This document shows, piece after piece, positions 13,169 through 23,274 of a DNA stretch of 64,000 nt; position 1 is the stretch's first letter; each line of letters begins with the position of its first letter. The notes under the pieces are model-generated. The model saw nothing but the letters and a program-made list of their open reading frames with translations, did no database searches and was not told the origin of the DNA. Position numbers and translations under genes: made by a program. This DNA is from Cercis canadensis (Eukaryota; Streptophyta; Magnoliopsida; Fabales; Fabaceae): contig QAOA01002360.1 of assembly GCA_003255065.1 (NCBI GenBank), forward strand, positions 154,415 to 218,414. The letters run 5' to 3'.

Positions 13169-14698
13169 AATCAAACCTTAGCAGTGGCTGGCTTCCTTGT
13201 GCTGCTACAATGAACTCCTAGCACCCTCAAGTTCAAGCTTAGCTCACGAGCTCTCTTCTCTTTTTCTGGTTCAATCTTTCTTCCCTCTTTTCTTCTCTCT
13301 ATTCTCTCTCACGTACACCTCTATTTCTTCTCCCTTTCTTTGCTATTCGGTCATCCCCTTTTACTATTCTTTCTCTTTTCCTCTCTTGTACGCTACCCTT
13401 CTTCTTTTCTGCTCAAAAAAAAAAAATTGGTTTCTGCTCCTCATGCGTTTTCTGCTCACCTCTCCAAAAACCTTTCTGCTCTGTTTTTTGAAAGAAAGCA
13501 AACCGTCCCTCACTCTTTCTCCAATGGTTCATGCATATAACCCCCTTGCTTAATGGGTGGTTCTCATTGCTTTGACTTTTTTTATTTTTCCCTTGTTTCC
13601 TCCTTTGCCCCTTTGTCTTTTGATCTCAACCATTCATCTCCATTGCCTGTCTTTTAATTAGTCTTTTCTATTTTATTTTTTTTAGTTATTTACTAAATAG
13701 AAGATAATACATAATCTTGGACTAATGGGGAGAGGGGGAAATTTATTCCTTGCTCTCCTATTGGTGCTCTTAAATCTAGTGACACAAAAATTCATTTACT
13801 AAATTTTTTTTCTAATTTTTTTATTTATTAATTATTTTCAAAAATTTAATTATTGAAAAATAGACTAGATAGGCTCAGATAAAATAAATGGGCTACACTA
13901 ACAATGGACTAAGCCTAGAGTTTACTTCAANAATCAAACCTTAGCAGTGGCTGGCTTCCTTGTGCTGCTACAATGAACTCCTAGCACCCTCAAGTTCAAG
14001 CTTAGCTCACGAGCTCTCTTCTCTTTTTCTGGTTCAATCTTTCTTCCCTCTTTTCTTCTCTCTATTCTCTCTCACGTACACCTCTATTTCTTCTCCCTTT
14101 CTTTGCTATTCGGTCATCCCCTTTTACTATTCTTTCTCTTATTTCCTCTCTTGTACGCTACCCTTCTTCTTTTCTGCTCAAAAAAAAAAAAAAATTGGTT
14201 TCTGCTCCTCATGCATTTTCTGCTCACCTCTCCAAAAACCTTTCTGCTCTGTTTTTTGAAAGAAAGGAAACCGTCCCTCACTCTTTCTCCAATGGTTCAT
14301 GCATATAATCCCCTTGCTTAATGGGTGGTTCTCATTGCTTTGACTTTTTTTATTTTTCCCTTGTTTCCTCCTTTGCCCCTTTGTCTTTTGATCTCAACCA
14401 TTCATCTCCATTGCCTGTCTTTTAATTAGTCTTTTCTATTTTATTTTTTTTAGTTATTTACTAAATAGAAGATAATACATAATCTTGGACTAATGGGGAG
14501 AGGGGGAAATTTATTCCTTGCTCTCCTATTGGTGCTCTTAAATCTAGTGACACAAAAATTCATTTACTAAATTTTTTTTCTAATTTTTTTATTTATTAAT
14601 TATTTTCAAAAATTTAATTATTGAAAAATAGACTAGATAGGCTCAGATAAAATAAATGGGCTACACTAACAATGGACTAAGCCTAGAGTTTACTTCAA
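13169..14698 (+). repeat. Head-to-tail duplication around a single N (13931)
   Basis: 13169-13930 and 13932-14698 are near-identical copies of about 765 bp, differing mainly in homopolymer lengths and a few bases, with one N between. This inflates the right LTR. Confidence 0.88.
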
Positions 14699-14822
14699 TA
14701 GAAAAGCCCGAACAACAAAATAAAAATCACTAATTAAAAATTAAGAACTTATCTTTTATTTTTTTTTTCAAAATCTTTATACCATGAAAAAAACCCGGAC
14801 AAAATACGGTGTTTACACTTAT

Positions 14823-15698
14823 GTTGATGACATTGAGTTTTGGCTCAATGTCATCGATGACAAGAACAAAAAAAATCCACATTTATGGCATGGGCTCTGA
14901 GGCCGGTATGTTGGACTGGGCTATACTGTAGGTGATCCAGCCATCCCTGTAGCCAGATCCTCGCTTGTCAAAGGTGTTGTCACATATGGCCGCCCTGACG
15001 TAGCGAGTCCAGGAGCTAGAGACTTACCAGACAATAGTGCATACCCATCTTAGGGTGTCCTCCAGCTCATCCACATCGGACATCCCTGCAATGTTGGCAC
15101 AGATCCTTCAGTGTTCTTAGGGTGCGCCAACTACTGTGGTTGCATTGCCTCGAGCTGATGATGATGATGATGCAATTAAGGACTTAGACGCAGACAATGA
15201 TAGAGACTATTAGGGCATTAGGTTGTACATTTTTTAATTTTTTTCTCATTGTATAACATTTTTTTTATATTTAATTGTAATTAAATTTGAATAATTTATT
15301 TTTATTATATTTCGCTCTGTTTTATCCTATTTTTATTTTCACATATGCTGGATTTAATTAGAATTAATAACTAATTTTTAGAGAAAATAAAAATAAAAAA
15401 CTAGTTTCTCACAAAATTTCTCTCAAATATGTGTTAACGAGAAAGTTCTCATGGACATTAGGACATGGGAAAGTCCACGACTTATGTGTGAGAAAGTCTC
15501 ACGCGTTCCCTTTGTGTACCCATGAGAAATCCATGAGAAATTTCTCATTGATAGATTTTTCCTTGAGAACATCATTTTGTCACGAGGGTTTTTCTCTCAT
15601 CATATAGTCCATGAGAAATTCCATGACAACATACTTTTTCTCAAACTTTTGGTCCATTTCTCATGGACTATATACCAAGAGAAAGTTTTCTTGTAGTG
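14823..15698 (+). mobile_element. CACTA (En/Spm) transposon, right end
   Basis: The stretch ends in TTTTCTTGTAGTG at 15686-15698, the reverse complement of the canonical plant CACTA terminus CACTACAAGAAAA. Before it, 15420-15690 is packed with short direct and inverted motifs such as 'catgagaaat' and 'atttctcatggac', typical of CACTA subterminal repeats. 14830-15210 has a GC-richer, formerly coding look with in-frame stops; I could not identify the protein. The left part is interrupted by the large Ty3 element, with the pre-insertion site at 669-673. The left terminus is not seen and may lie outside the window. Confidence 0.75.
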
Positions 15699-16331
15699 GT
15701 ACCAATTAATTCTTAAATTTTATGAGAGTTTATGAGCATAATTTACATCATGAGAACTTTCAATTCTACAATATAAATTTCTCTTTTGTGTTATTAAGAG
15801 GTCATTTAAACTTAAAATGTTCATATTACCACAGTTAGCTTAATTAAGTTTAATTGACCTTACTCAAACTTTTCTGCTTTATATGATGACTGTGAGATAT
15901 ATAATAAACATTTTTTATTGGCTAAACTTCAACCTCCAATTAATTAATGTTATTATTGCTATTTTTTCATTTGTACTCGGCTACTATTTCCCTTTCTCTA
16001 TACATCCTTTTATAAAGAAAGTGAAAGTAGAACCTTGTTCCTCCTAGAGCTATTTGGAATGATTATTTCCTTCACTACATGACTTGAAACATAACAAGAC
16101 GAAGAAAAGAATTTTCCTTTTTTTTTTATTTGAACGAAGAAAAGAATAATTTAGATAGAGCTTTCTATTCTAATATATCTATATATATATATATATACAC
16201 CTCCTTTGCAGTTTGAATTAATGTGTTAGTTTTGAAATTTGTTATTTGCTTGTAATATGTTGCAATTACCATTCAATACGTCATTTCGGTTCTTCAAAAT
16301 GGATTTCATTTCTTACCAAAAAAAAAAAAAA
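15699..16331. other. Intergenic, no gene seen
   Basis: AT-rich. 15720-15830 resembles 57125-57240, evidence of an old duplicated block. A (TA)n run lies near 16176-16198. Confidence 0.6.
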
Positions 16332-16452
16332 ATGGATTTCATGCACTTACCCTATACTTAACACCTGCAGCCTGAGCTGGTTGGTGGTGCAGTTGCTCTT
16401 ATTGCAGTTGGCATTACTGCTGCTTATATCTACTTCTGCAAGAAACCCAAAG
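16332..16452 (+). pseudogene. Orphan exon 1 of NADH-cytochrome b5 reductase (fragment)
   Basis: The plus strand reads ATGGATTTC, then 24 bases including an in-frame TAA, then a frame encoding 'LQPELVGGAVALIAVG' and 'AAYIYFCKKPKG', followed by a good donor GT (16453). Plant cytochrome b5 reductases (CBR1 type) begin with a short MDF-like start, one membrane helix, and KKPKG just before 'LDPENFKEFKLV', so this looks like the membrane-anchor exon. No later exon (FAD or NADH domains) is visible before 18 kb. The 24-bp insert and absence of the remainder indicate a fragment. It is partly copied again after N at 16546. Recognised from memory; moderate certainty. Confidence 0.55.
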
Positions 16453-16706
16453 GTATATAACTGAGTATGTTCAAATAATGGATGCAACTTAAATGCTTTA
16501 TAACGATTTGAATTCTCTAGTTAATGTGTTCTAGAAATTTTATTTNGGTGCAGTTGCTCTTATTGCAGTTGGCATTACTACTGCTTATATCTACTTCTGC
16601 AAGAAACCCAAAGGTATATAACTGAGTATGTTCAAATAATGGATGCAACTTAAATGCTTTATAACGATTTGAATTCTCTAGTTAATGTGTTCTAGAAATT
16701 TTATTT
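16386..16706 (+). repeat. Head-to-tail duplication around a single N (16546)
   Basis: 16386-16545 and 16547-16706 are 160-bp copies with about one mismatch, separated by one N. The second copy repeats most of the reductase-like exon and its donor, so there is probably only one such exon. Confidence 0.85.
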
Positions 16707-18181
16707 TTCCAAGCACATTGCTAATGGTTGCAAAAGAGTTGAGTAAGCATGTTTCACCTATTTCCTACATTTATTAGAACTATAATATACGCTATCACTA
16801 GCCCATGTTGTGAATGAAACTTTTAGATGCTACACAATAGAGGGTAGGTTATCCTCTTTCATAATATCACTACACCCAATTTCAATAGGATTTGAATACA
16901 AGACCTCCACGACAGAACAATATTAATTATGAATAATAATAAATAGATAAACTTTGTGGTACAATATTTCACAAGTATGTATTAATCTCATAATGGATTA
17001 CTATGTTAACTGAAGAATGAAATTTGATCCTTTGGCATATTGGAATAAGAAATGAGAAATAGAGAGGAAATGGCAGTTGATAGATGATTCTATTAACTTT
17101 TTGTCTCTAGTAATTATTTGGAAACGGACTCAGAATAAAATTACTTTTAATTACATCCTGCAAGCTTGTGCATGGTAACAATTCCTGTTTATTTGTAAAA
17201 ATACATACTTATCACATGACAAACGCAAAACTTTACATAATAACCTAAGAAAGAAAAACCTCGACATAATTAGCTATTAATAGATCTCCACTGACACAAT
17301 CAAGTGGTCTCTTGAAAAGCTAGTTTAAAAGTGAACTGTTGAAGCATGCACCAAGAACCTGCAAAATGCATATTGAGAAATAGTAATTGTAAGGGTAAGA
17401 AATTGATACATGACATATAAGTTGTTAATTTTAAAGTTTGAATGTTATGCAGGCATTACTATATATCAGAGGTGTTTGAAGACTTGGCTTTTATGACTTA
17501 AAGCATGAGAAGTACATCTTCCATCTGATTTTAGGGAACTTTGATCTGTTATCTTCCAACTAAGTTTGACATGGAAGTCCAACTCAGTTAAACTTGAGCG
17601 GCTTTGATATATAGACTAAACTGTAAGGATATGCATTATTTACAACGTATTTTCTGATGTGAATGATCCAACTATCCACAACTGAAAAAATGGTCAGGAT
17701 AGAAAGTCTAAAATTTTGGCAGGTTTATGTGTTGCAGCAACGTACATATATAAATTTAGTAGTTCAAGGTCAACAGCTAAAATTATCTTCAATGTGAACA
17801 ACTAGGTAGTTTTCCCAAAAGACATTTAATTCAATTGTTTTTTTTTTTTAAAAAAAATTATTTGATTTAGTGTTTCTCTAGGCTAAAAAAAATATCCCTT
17901 AAAAAGCAAATATGACTTTTTTGTGTATACATGACAGGTTAATCTCCTAAAGATCCCCTAACTTAAAACTAACTTTTGATGAGAAGATATACTTAGAAGT
18001 GCTTCCTCTTAGTAAGATAGTAAGTATATACAAGAATACCCTAACAACCATTAAGTCCATGAGTGTGATAATTACCTATTATTTGGAGAAAGCATACTAG
18101 AATTCAATGAAAAATATAAATTATATGGGTCAATTGAATATTCTCAATCAAAAGCTTTGCACTTTACTTACCATGAGAGAT
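16707..18181. other. 3' flank of RLP-A, part of a duplicated segment
   Basis: No gene seen. From about 16970 onward the sequence matches 48455-49575, downstream of the broken RLP-A copy, with small insertions and substitutions. This shows that the duplication unit extends at least 1.1 kb beyond the gene's stop. Confidence 0.75.
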
Positions 18182-20821
18182 TCAACGGAAGATGTTAGTC
18201 TTTAGGACCACAAAGACATAAAGTTGATTTTTCAATTCATCAAGAAATCTGAAGTAAGCATGCCTCCATGTCCTGTTGAAAAAGAGAGAAGCACAAATTG
18301 CCCAAAAGCCTGTGGCAAACCCTACTCCCATGCCAATATAGAACCATGATAGGAATTCATCTTCACCATCATTTTCTTCAACAGGTTTTGTGTTGTTGGG
18401 CTTTTCTTCCTGTGTGCAGTTCTTTGTAAGTGGAATTCCACATAGGTCAGGATTGCCAATATAGCTAAGTGCATCAAAACTCAGAAGTTGGGATGTTGGT
18501 GGAATTTGGCCAGTGAAATTGTTAAATGAGAGGTTTAAGAAACCAAGAAAAGACAATCCAGACATAGTCTGAGGAATTTCACCCTCGAGTTGGTTGCCAG
18601 AGAGATCAAGAGCTTCCAACTCTTTCATGTTTCCGATCTCTTCGGGTATTCTTCCCATCAACTGATTATGGGATAGGTTCAAGGATTGCAAAGCAGTTAG
18701 TCCAAATATTTCTGGAGGTATTGTTCCAATCAAATTGTTATGAGAAAGATCCACAACACGCACCAATTCTTGAGTGCTTAAGTAAATTAAATGATTTCCT
18801 TTGATAGGCAATTCAAGATCATACCGGAAGATGAATGTCTTATTCAAAGCATTGATATGGAAGCGAACATACTGGGTTGAGGTATTAAGGGAAACCAAGG
18901 GTGTGATATTATATAGGCAGTTGGGTATTGGTCCTGATAATCTATTATCGGCAATATCCAACACTACAAGGGAAGAAAGTTGGCATATCTGTGGGGGTAT
19001 GTTACCGTTGAATTGATTTGATCTCAACAACAGGACCTTTAGACTCTGGCTTATCCAGTATGGTATATTGCCAGTAAACTTATTTTCACCAAGATTAAGG
19101 AAGCTTAGTTTCTGGCAATTTTGCAGAGATGGAGGAATATATCCAAATAAGTTGTTCTTGTTCAGCTGCAATAACTTAAGATTAGACAATAAACTCATTG
19201 ATTGGGGAATTTTTCCTGTTAACCTATTGTATTCCAGGTCAACAATAATCAGAGATTTCCAATTCATCCAGCAGTCTGTAAGCCCTCCAGATAAACGATT
19301 ATGAGAGATGTCCAAGAACAACAAATTGCTTTTCCCTTCCATCTTTTGACACAAGAGATGAGATAAGGTTCCTGACAAAGAGTTGTTTGCTGCTTTGAAA
19401 ACAGTCACGTTTGGGGATAATCGAGGGATCCCCCCTCTCAAATTATTATCATTGAACCATATGATTCTGGAGTTTAGCAGCACCTTTGACAAGTCTCCAC
19501 TGATTGAATTGCTCAATAATTCTATGACTTCAACTTCAACTACGAAGTTCCAAAATTTATCTTGATCTTCAAATGACAAACTTGAGTTGATGATTCTTAG
19601 ACGTTGTAGAGATTTCTGTGTGTATAGCCATGCAGGAAGTTCAGCATGCACATACGCAAGAGAAACAAATTGAAGTTGAAAAGAAGGAATCCAGTGGGGA
19701 TCAAAATGAAAGGTTAAGGCTGGTGAACCCAAGTGAAGCTCCTTTAAATTGGAGAGTTTGACAAAATTTATTTCAGATATAACACCTATCAAAAAAGTGG
19801 ATTCAACATCCAAAACCTGTAAGTTAGAGAGTTGTCCAAGACTTTTTGGAAAACTTCCATTCAAGAGATTTGAGCTGAGATACAACTCAGTTAAGGAGGA
19901 TAGATTTCCCAAAGTTTTAGGAATGGGACCATGAAAAAAATTGCTGGAAAGATCAAGGTGTTGTAGATTTTCATGTTGACCTAACCAATTTGGAATAGAT
20001 TCATCTAGTTTATTATCATGTAAGCTCAATGATTTCAAGTTTCGAATATTTAATATCGTCTGAGGTAAGGGGCCTTGGAAAAGATTGTGACTAAGATCAA
20101 GATACCAAAAGTCACCACTCACATTAAACAACCAATTAGGTAAAAATTGATCGGAGTCAAAAGCATTACATGAAAGATCAAGAACTTGGAGTGAAGTAAA
20201 ATTGACAAATCCAAGAGATGGGTTGATGTCATGAAGTTGACAATCACTCAAGTATAACTCTGAAAGTGAAGGAAGCATAGTCATTGATTGAAGCCCAAGA
20301 GACATGTGAAGATCTATGCCATTGAGATTGAGGTATTTCAAGGAAGAAAGACGAGTAAACCAAGTGAGATCATCAATTTCAAGTTCATCATGGTTAGATG
20401 ATAAGTCAAGATATAAAAGCTTTGAAGAGTAATTTCCACAGCAATGAGGAGGAGTAAGTAATAAGTTATTGCTGCTCAAATCCAAGTAGTTTAAAAATTC
20501 AAGTTCAAGCAAATTAGATAGGCTGAATTCACCTGCTAGGCAGTGTGTTTCCTTCTGAGGTGACAGACAAGGGAGACTTAGTTTGGTGACTCTGTGAGTG
20601 AAGAGGTCACACTCAACTCCTGCCCATCGACAGCAATCTTGTTTAGCAGACCATGAAGAGAGCATGGCTGATGAATCTATGACTTTTTGTTTGAAATTTA
20701 GGAGATTTTGTCGGTCCTTTTCGTTGCACTGGACCTTCAAACCCCATATGCATGGCTTGTAAATGATTGCACATAGTATCCAAAGCAAGAGGATAGCAGT
20801 TTGGGAGGGCCACATAACCAT
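18182..20821 (-). CDS. LRR receptor-like protein, EIX-type (RLP-A)
   Basis: Intact single-exon frame of 879 residues. Order: signal peptide (about 1-28), Cys-rich LRR N-cap ('CNEKDRQNLLNFKQ', 'DCCRWAGVECD'), more than twenty plant-type LRRs with LxxLxLxxNxLxGxIP texture, a non-LRR island near 650-690 with 'LELPIKG', four final LRRs, a C-cap ('GNPDLCGIPL'), an acidic spacer (EENDGEDE), one membrane helix with GxGxGxxxG spacing, and a short tail starting 'NRTWRHAYFRFLDEL'. There is no kinase. Family members such as tomato Eix2 are cell-surface immune receptors that signal through SOBIR1 and BAK1; that role is inferred from the family. It is somewhat shorter than the usual 950-1050 residues. The start ATG is followed three codons later by another ATG; both precede the signal peptide core. 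The ligand is unknown. Confidence 0.93.
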   Translation of the reverse strand: MVMWPSQTAILLLWILCAIIYKPCIWGLKVQCNEKDRQNLLNFKQKVIDSSAMLSSWSAKQDCCRWAGVECDLFTHRVTKLSLPCLSPQKETHCLAGEFSLSNLLELEFLNYLDLSSNNLLLTPPHCCGNYSSKLLYLDLSSNHDELEIDDLTWFTRLSSLKYLNLNGIDLHMSLGLQSMTMLPSLSELYLSDCQLHDINPSLGFVNFTSLQVLDLSCNAFDSDQFLPNWLFNVSGDFWYLDLSHNLFQGPLPQTILNIRNLKSLSLHDNKLDESIPNWLGQHENLQHLDLSSNFFHGPIPKTLGNLSSLTELYLSSNLLNGSFPKSLGQLSNLQVLDVESTFLIGVISEINFVKLSNLKELHLGSPALTFHFDPHWIPSFQLQFVSLAYVHAELPAWLYTQKSLQRLRIINSSLSFEDQDKFWNFVVEVEVIELLSNSISGDLSKVLLNSRIIWFNDNNLRGGIPRLSPNVTVFKAANNSLSGTLSHLLCQKMEGKSNLLFLDISHNRLSGGLTDCWMNWKSLIIVDLEYNRLTGKIPQSMSLLSNLKLLQLNKNNLFGYIPPSLQNCQKLSFLNLGENKFTGNIPYWISQSLKVLLLRSNQFNGNIPPQICQLSSLVVLDIADNRLSGPIPNCLYNITPLVSLNTSTQYVRFHINALNKTFIFRYDLELPIKGNHLIYLSTQELVRVVDLSHNNLIGTIPPEIFGLTALQSLNLSHNQLMGRIPEEIGNMKELEALDLSGNQLEGEIPQTMSGLSFLGFLNLSFNNFTGQIPPTSQLLSFDALSYIGNPDLCGIPLTKNCTQEEKPNNTKPVEENDGEDEFLSWFYIGMGVGFATGFWAICASLFFNRTWRHAYFRFLDELKNQLYVFVVLKTNIFR

Positions 20822-23064
20822 GACTGCACAAAAACAGGGTTCAAGATGGTTCCTGAGAAATGATTATGCCCACCACAGATATTTATAGAGTTAGAGTTGG
20901 TATTCAATATTTAGTTAGCATACAAAAAGATAATATTTTCTTTTGAGATAATAAGAATTAAAGGTTTAAATATTTTCATACATGCCAATACATGATTTGG
21001 TGATTATGTAAAATTCTTTTACACTATGGATAAAAATTAAACCATAATAATAATAATAATAATAATAATGACAGAAAAATCAGCGAAACTCCAACTTCCC
21101 ACCTCAACGAAAAATAATGCCAACAAGCCAAGAAGAAGACTCTCAGATAGTGACTGAACGGACCACAATGTCCCTCCCATAGACTAGAAAATTTACATTA
21201 TCTTCAAAAAATTTCAGCATGAAAAAGATACAAGCTATACATATCATGGACCATAAACCCTCCCGGTGCCAAACCTCTTGGAATGACCTCACGTCAAAGC
21301 CAAAGGCTGAGCATGCACAGAATCATTCTGCAACAATGGAATCATTCCACAGGAAGAAAACTCAATATTTTTGAATGGCCAAAAACTGCCTTCATCAGTT
21401 TTCATCCGTTCATTAAATATTAATCCAAAGCTACAATCTTCAACTCCAACTAGGAAACTAAAACTAAGAAAGCAATAAACTCGGAAAACAACTCCAATTA
21501 GGAAAGCAATAAACGAGGAAGAAGCAAAGTAAAAAACTAAAACCAGGAAAGGGAAACAGAATTGCTACTAACACGTAATCTTCCTAAAACTGACACGTAA
21601 TCCTCTTAATAAATTCCCATGCATATCATAACAGCTTGACACGTAATCTTCCAAAAATATCCCATGCATATCATAACAGCCACCCATTGTTTACGGAATT
21701 ACGAGATTTGCATCACCTCCTAAATTTTGGACAATATTTCCCTTGATTTCAAGATAGCATATGTAAAGAAGACCAAAAAGGAAAAAGATAACATATCTAA
21801 ATTGAGATTTTGGTTTTTCTTTCACATATTAAATTTTGGTTTCTTGTTTCTCTTTTATATATGGGTTGGGCTCTAGCTCTACTCGTTAAGGGAGATATGT
21901 TTATAGGTGAGGCTCCCTTTTTGAGTCTGTGGAATATGCGATATTATGCCAAAAAAAAAAAAAACTTTTTAAATGGCAGAGCAGTGTTGAATTAATTGAG
22001 TTTCATGACTTGAACCTTTTTTCTTTTTTTTGTGCTTGTTTTTTAATCCTCTTCTTCCTTCACCCAATATCTTCTTTTATGGCCACTTTTCAATTGATCT
22101 TGACGAAAAATACATTTTGGCTGGGCTGTTGTCGTGCTCCATAAGTAATTCAATTACCTACAGAAATGACATTTTCACTTGACTAGGGAAGTTTTGTAAT
22201 ATCTCCCCTATATTTCTCCTTTCCAGCTTTGCTGTCAATTAAACTGAAGAGAAGCACCAATAGATTTCTAGTTGATGTAGATTAATGACTTCTAGTCCTT
22301 ACTGCTAGATGGATACAGACATTTATGGCTCTTACTTTCATTTATTTGATAAATAATTGAGAGAAATTTTCATTGGTCCACCAAAAAAATGAAAATGATA
22401 AGAGAAAGATCAGTGAAACTCCAACTTCCAAAAATAATGCAAGCCAAGAACAAAGACTCTTGAATAGTGACTGCACGGACCACAATGTCTCTCCCAAAGA
22501 CTAATCATCCGAAAATGTTATTTTAGGATAGCCAAATTTGTTACTATTGATAGAGAACAAATAATTAACAAGTTTAAATTCTTTGTTTTGGATGTTAGAG
22601 ATGAAAATAAAATAAAAAAAATGAAAAAAGTTCAAGGAAAGTTGAGTTTACCCCCTCTTGCGATTTTGCTTGTGATATTGCTTTAAAGTCCTCTACCAAA
22701 GAGAGAGTAGAAGTTGAATCTTCCATGTTTTGTTTAAATCGTTGGAGGGCTTCTCGATCCCTTTTATCCCAAGAAAAAAAAAAATGTCATAATCTAACAA
22801 TTCATGATGAAAAATGGTTTAAACATTGGGTCCTCAGTATTTGGAGTTTCTCATATCTCAAGTCAACCAATTTGTCACCTAGACAATTTGCATAATCTTC
22901 CCAAGAAATTTCAGCATGAAAGAGATACAAGCTATACATATTATAGGCCAGAAACCCACTTCCTATTTTTTTTTTCTTCTTCTTTGATCCACTTCTTCCT
23001 CCACCTAATTTATTTTATTATGGCTACTTTTCATACTAGTTACACATATCATAATATATGGGAC
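20822..23064. other. Upstream region of RLP-A with repeated blocks, no gene seen
   Basis: An (AAT)n microsatellite lies at about 21045-21069. A block at 21080-21190 (with 'gaaactccaacttcc' and 'ggaccacaatgtc') recurs diverged at 22395-22505. 22200-22310 resembles 47860-47960, and 22510-22610 resembles 58970-59060. These echoes suggest repeated local duplication of this flank. Apparent short frames here have no recognisable product. Confidence 0.6.
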
Positions 23065-23069
23065 CATCC

Positions 23070-23274
23070 TATAAGATAAATAGAGTTGTGGAAAAAGTGA
23101 TTACTTTCTCATTAACATCGTGTAACTTAAATACACAATTGTGGTTACAGTTTTACAAAGAGATAAGGGAAGATAAGCTAGGGTTAGTTGATATACATTT
23201 GAATGAGTCAAGCCTATCTAGTATTAACAACTTGGAAACAACAATTTGAATTTCAAAAGGTGACTACTCCAATA
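23070..23274 (-). repeat. Left (3') LTR of the 23-27 kb copia element
   Basis: 205 bp, plus-strand ends TATAAGATAA...CTCCAATA. A purine tract on the minus strand ('cttgagggggcg', 23275-23286) abuts it. Confidence 0.92.

Larger units (their letters stand above)
674..14817 (-). mobile_element. Large non-autonomous Ty3-type (Tat/Ogre-like) LTR retrotransposon, broken
   Basis: Two long direct repeats (674-4309 and 10972-14817) bound about 6.7 kb of internal DNA. The 5-bp target duplication CTTAT is present at 669-673 and 14818-14822, so this is one insertion. Read on the minus strand, the 5' LTR is the right-hand one. A primer-site-like stretch lies just inside it, and a purine tract lies just before the left LTR. 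Only gag-like coding traces are visible (about 8150-9905). No protease, RT, RNase H or integrase is recognisable, so it resembles a LARD-type derivative that depended on a partner. The gag Cys-His pattern, very long LTRs and 3' tandem arrays fit the Tat/Ogre group. The gag is broken in several places. The length is inflated by three single-N joins with duplicated flanks and one short one. Confidence 0.88.
10972..14817 (-). repeat. Right LTR (5' LTR) of the large Ty3-type element
   Basis: Direct repeat of 674-4309, starting TGTCACAACG and ending ...GTTTACA on the plus strand, followed by target copy CTTAT. The assembled length of 3846 bp includes about 770 bp repeated at the N join at 13931 and a short overlap at 12543, so the true LTR is nearer 3.1 kb. 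No gene is present. Confidence 0.88.

Noticed and set aside
3579-14321. Repeated frames of about 100 residues starting MCCYNELLAPSSS as a small gene family
   Set aside because: They are the same LTR stretch seen in each LTR and again across an N join; the composition is low-complexity Phe/Ser and there is no domain.
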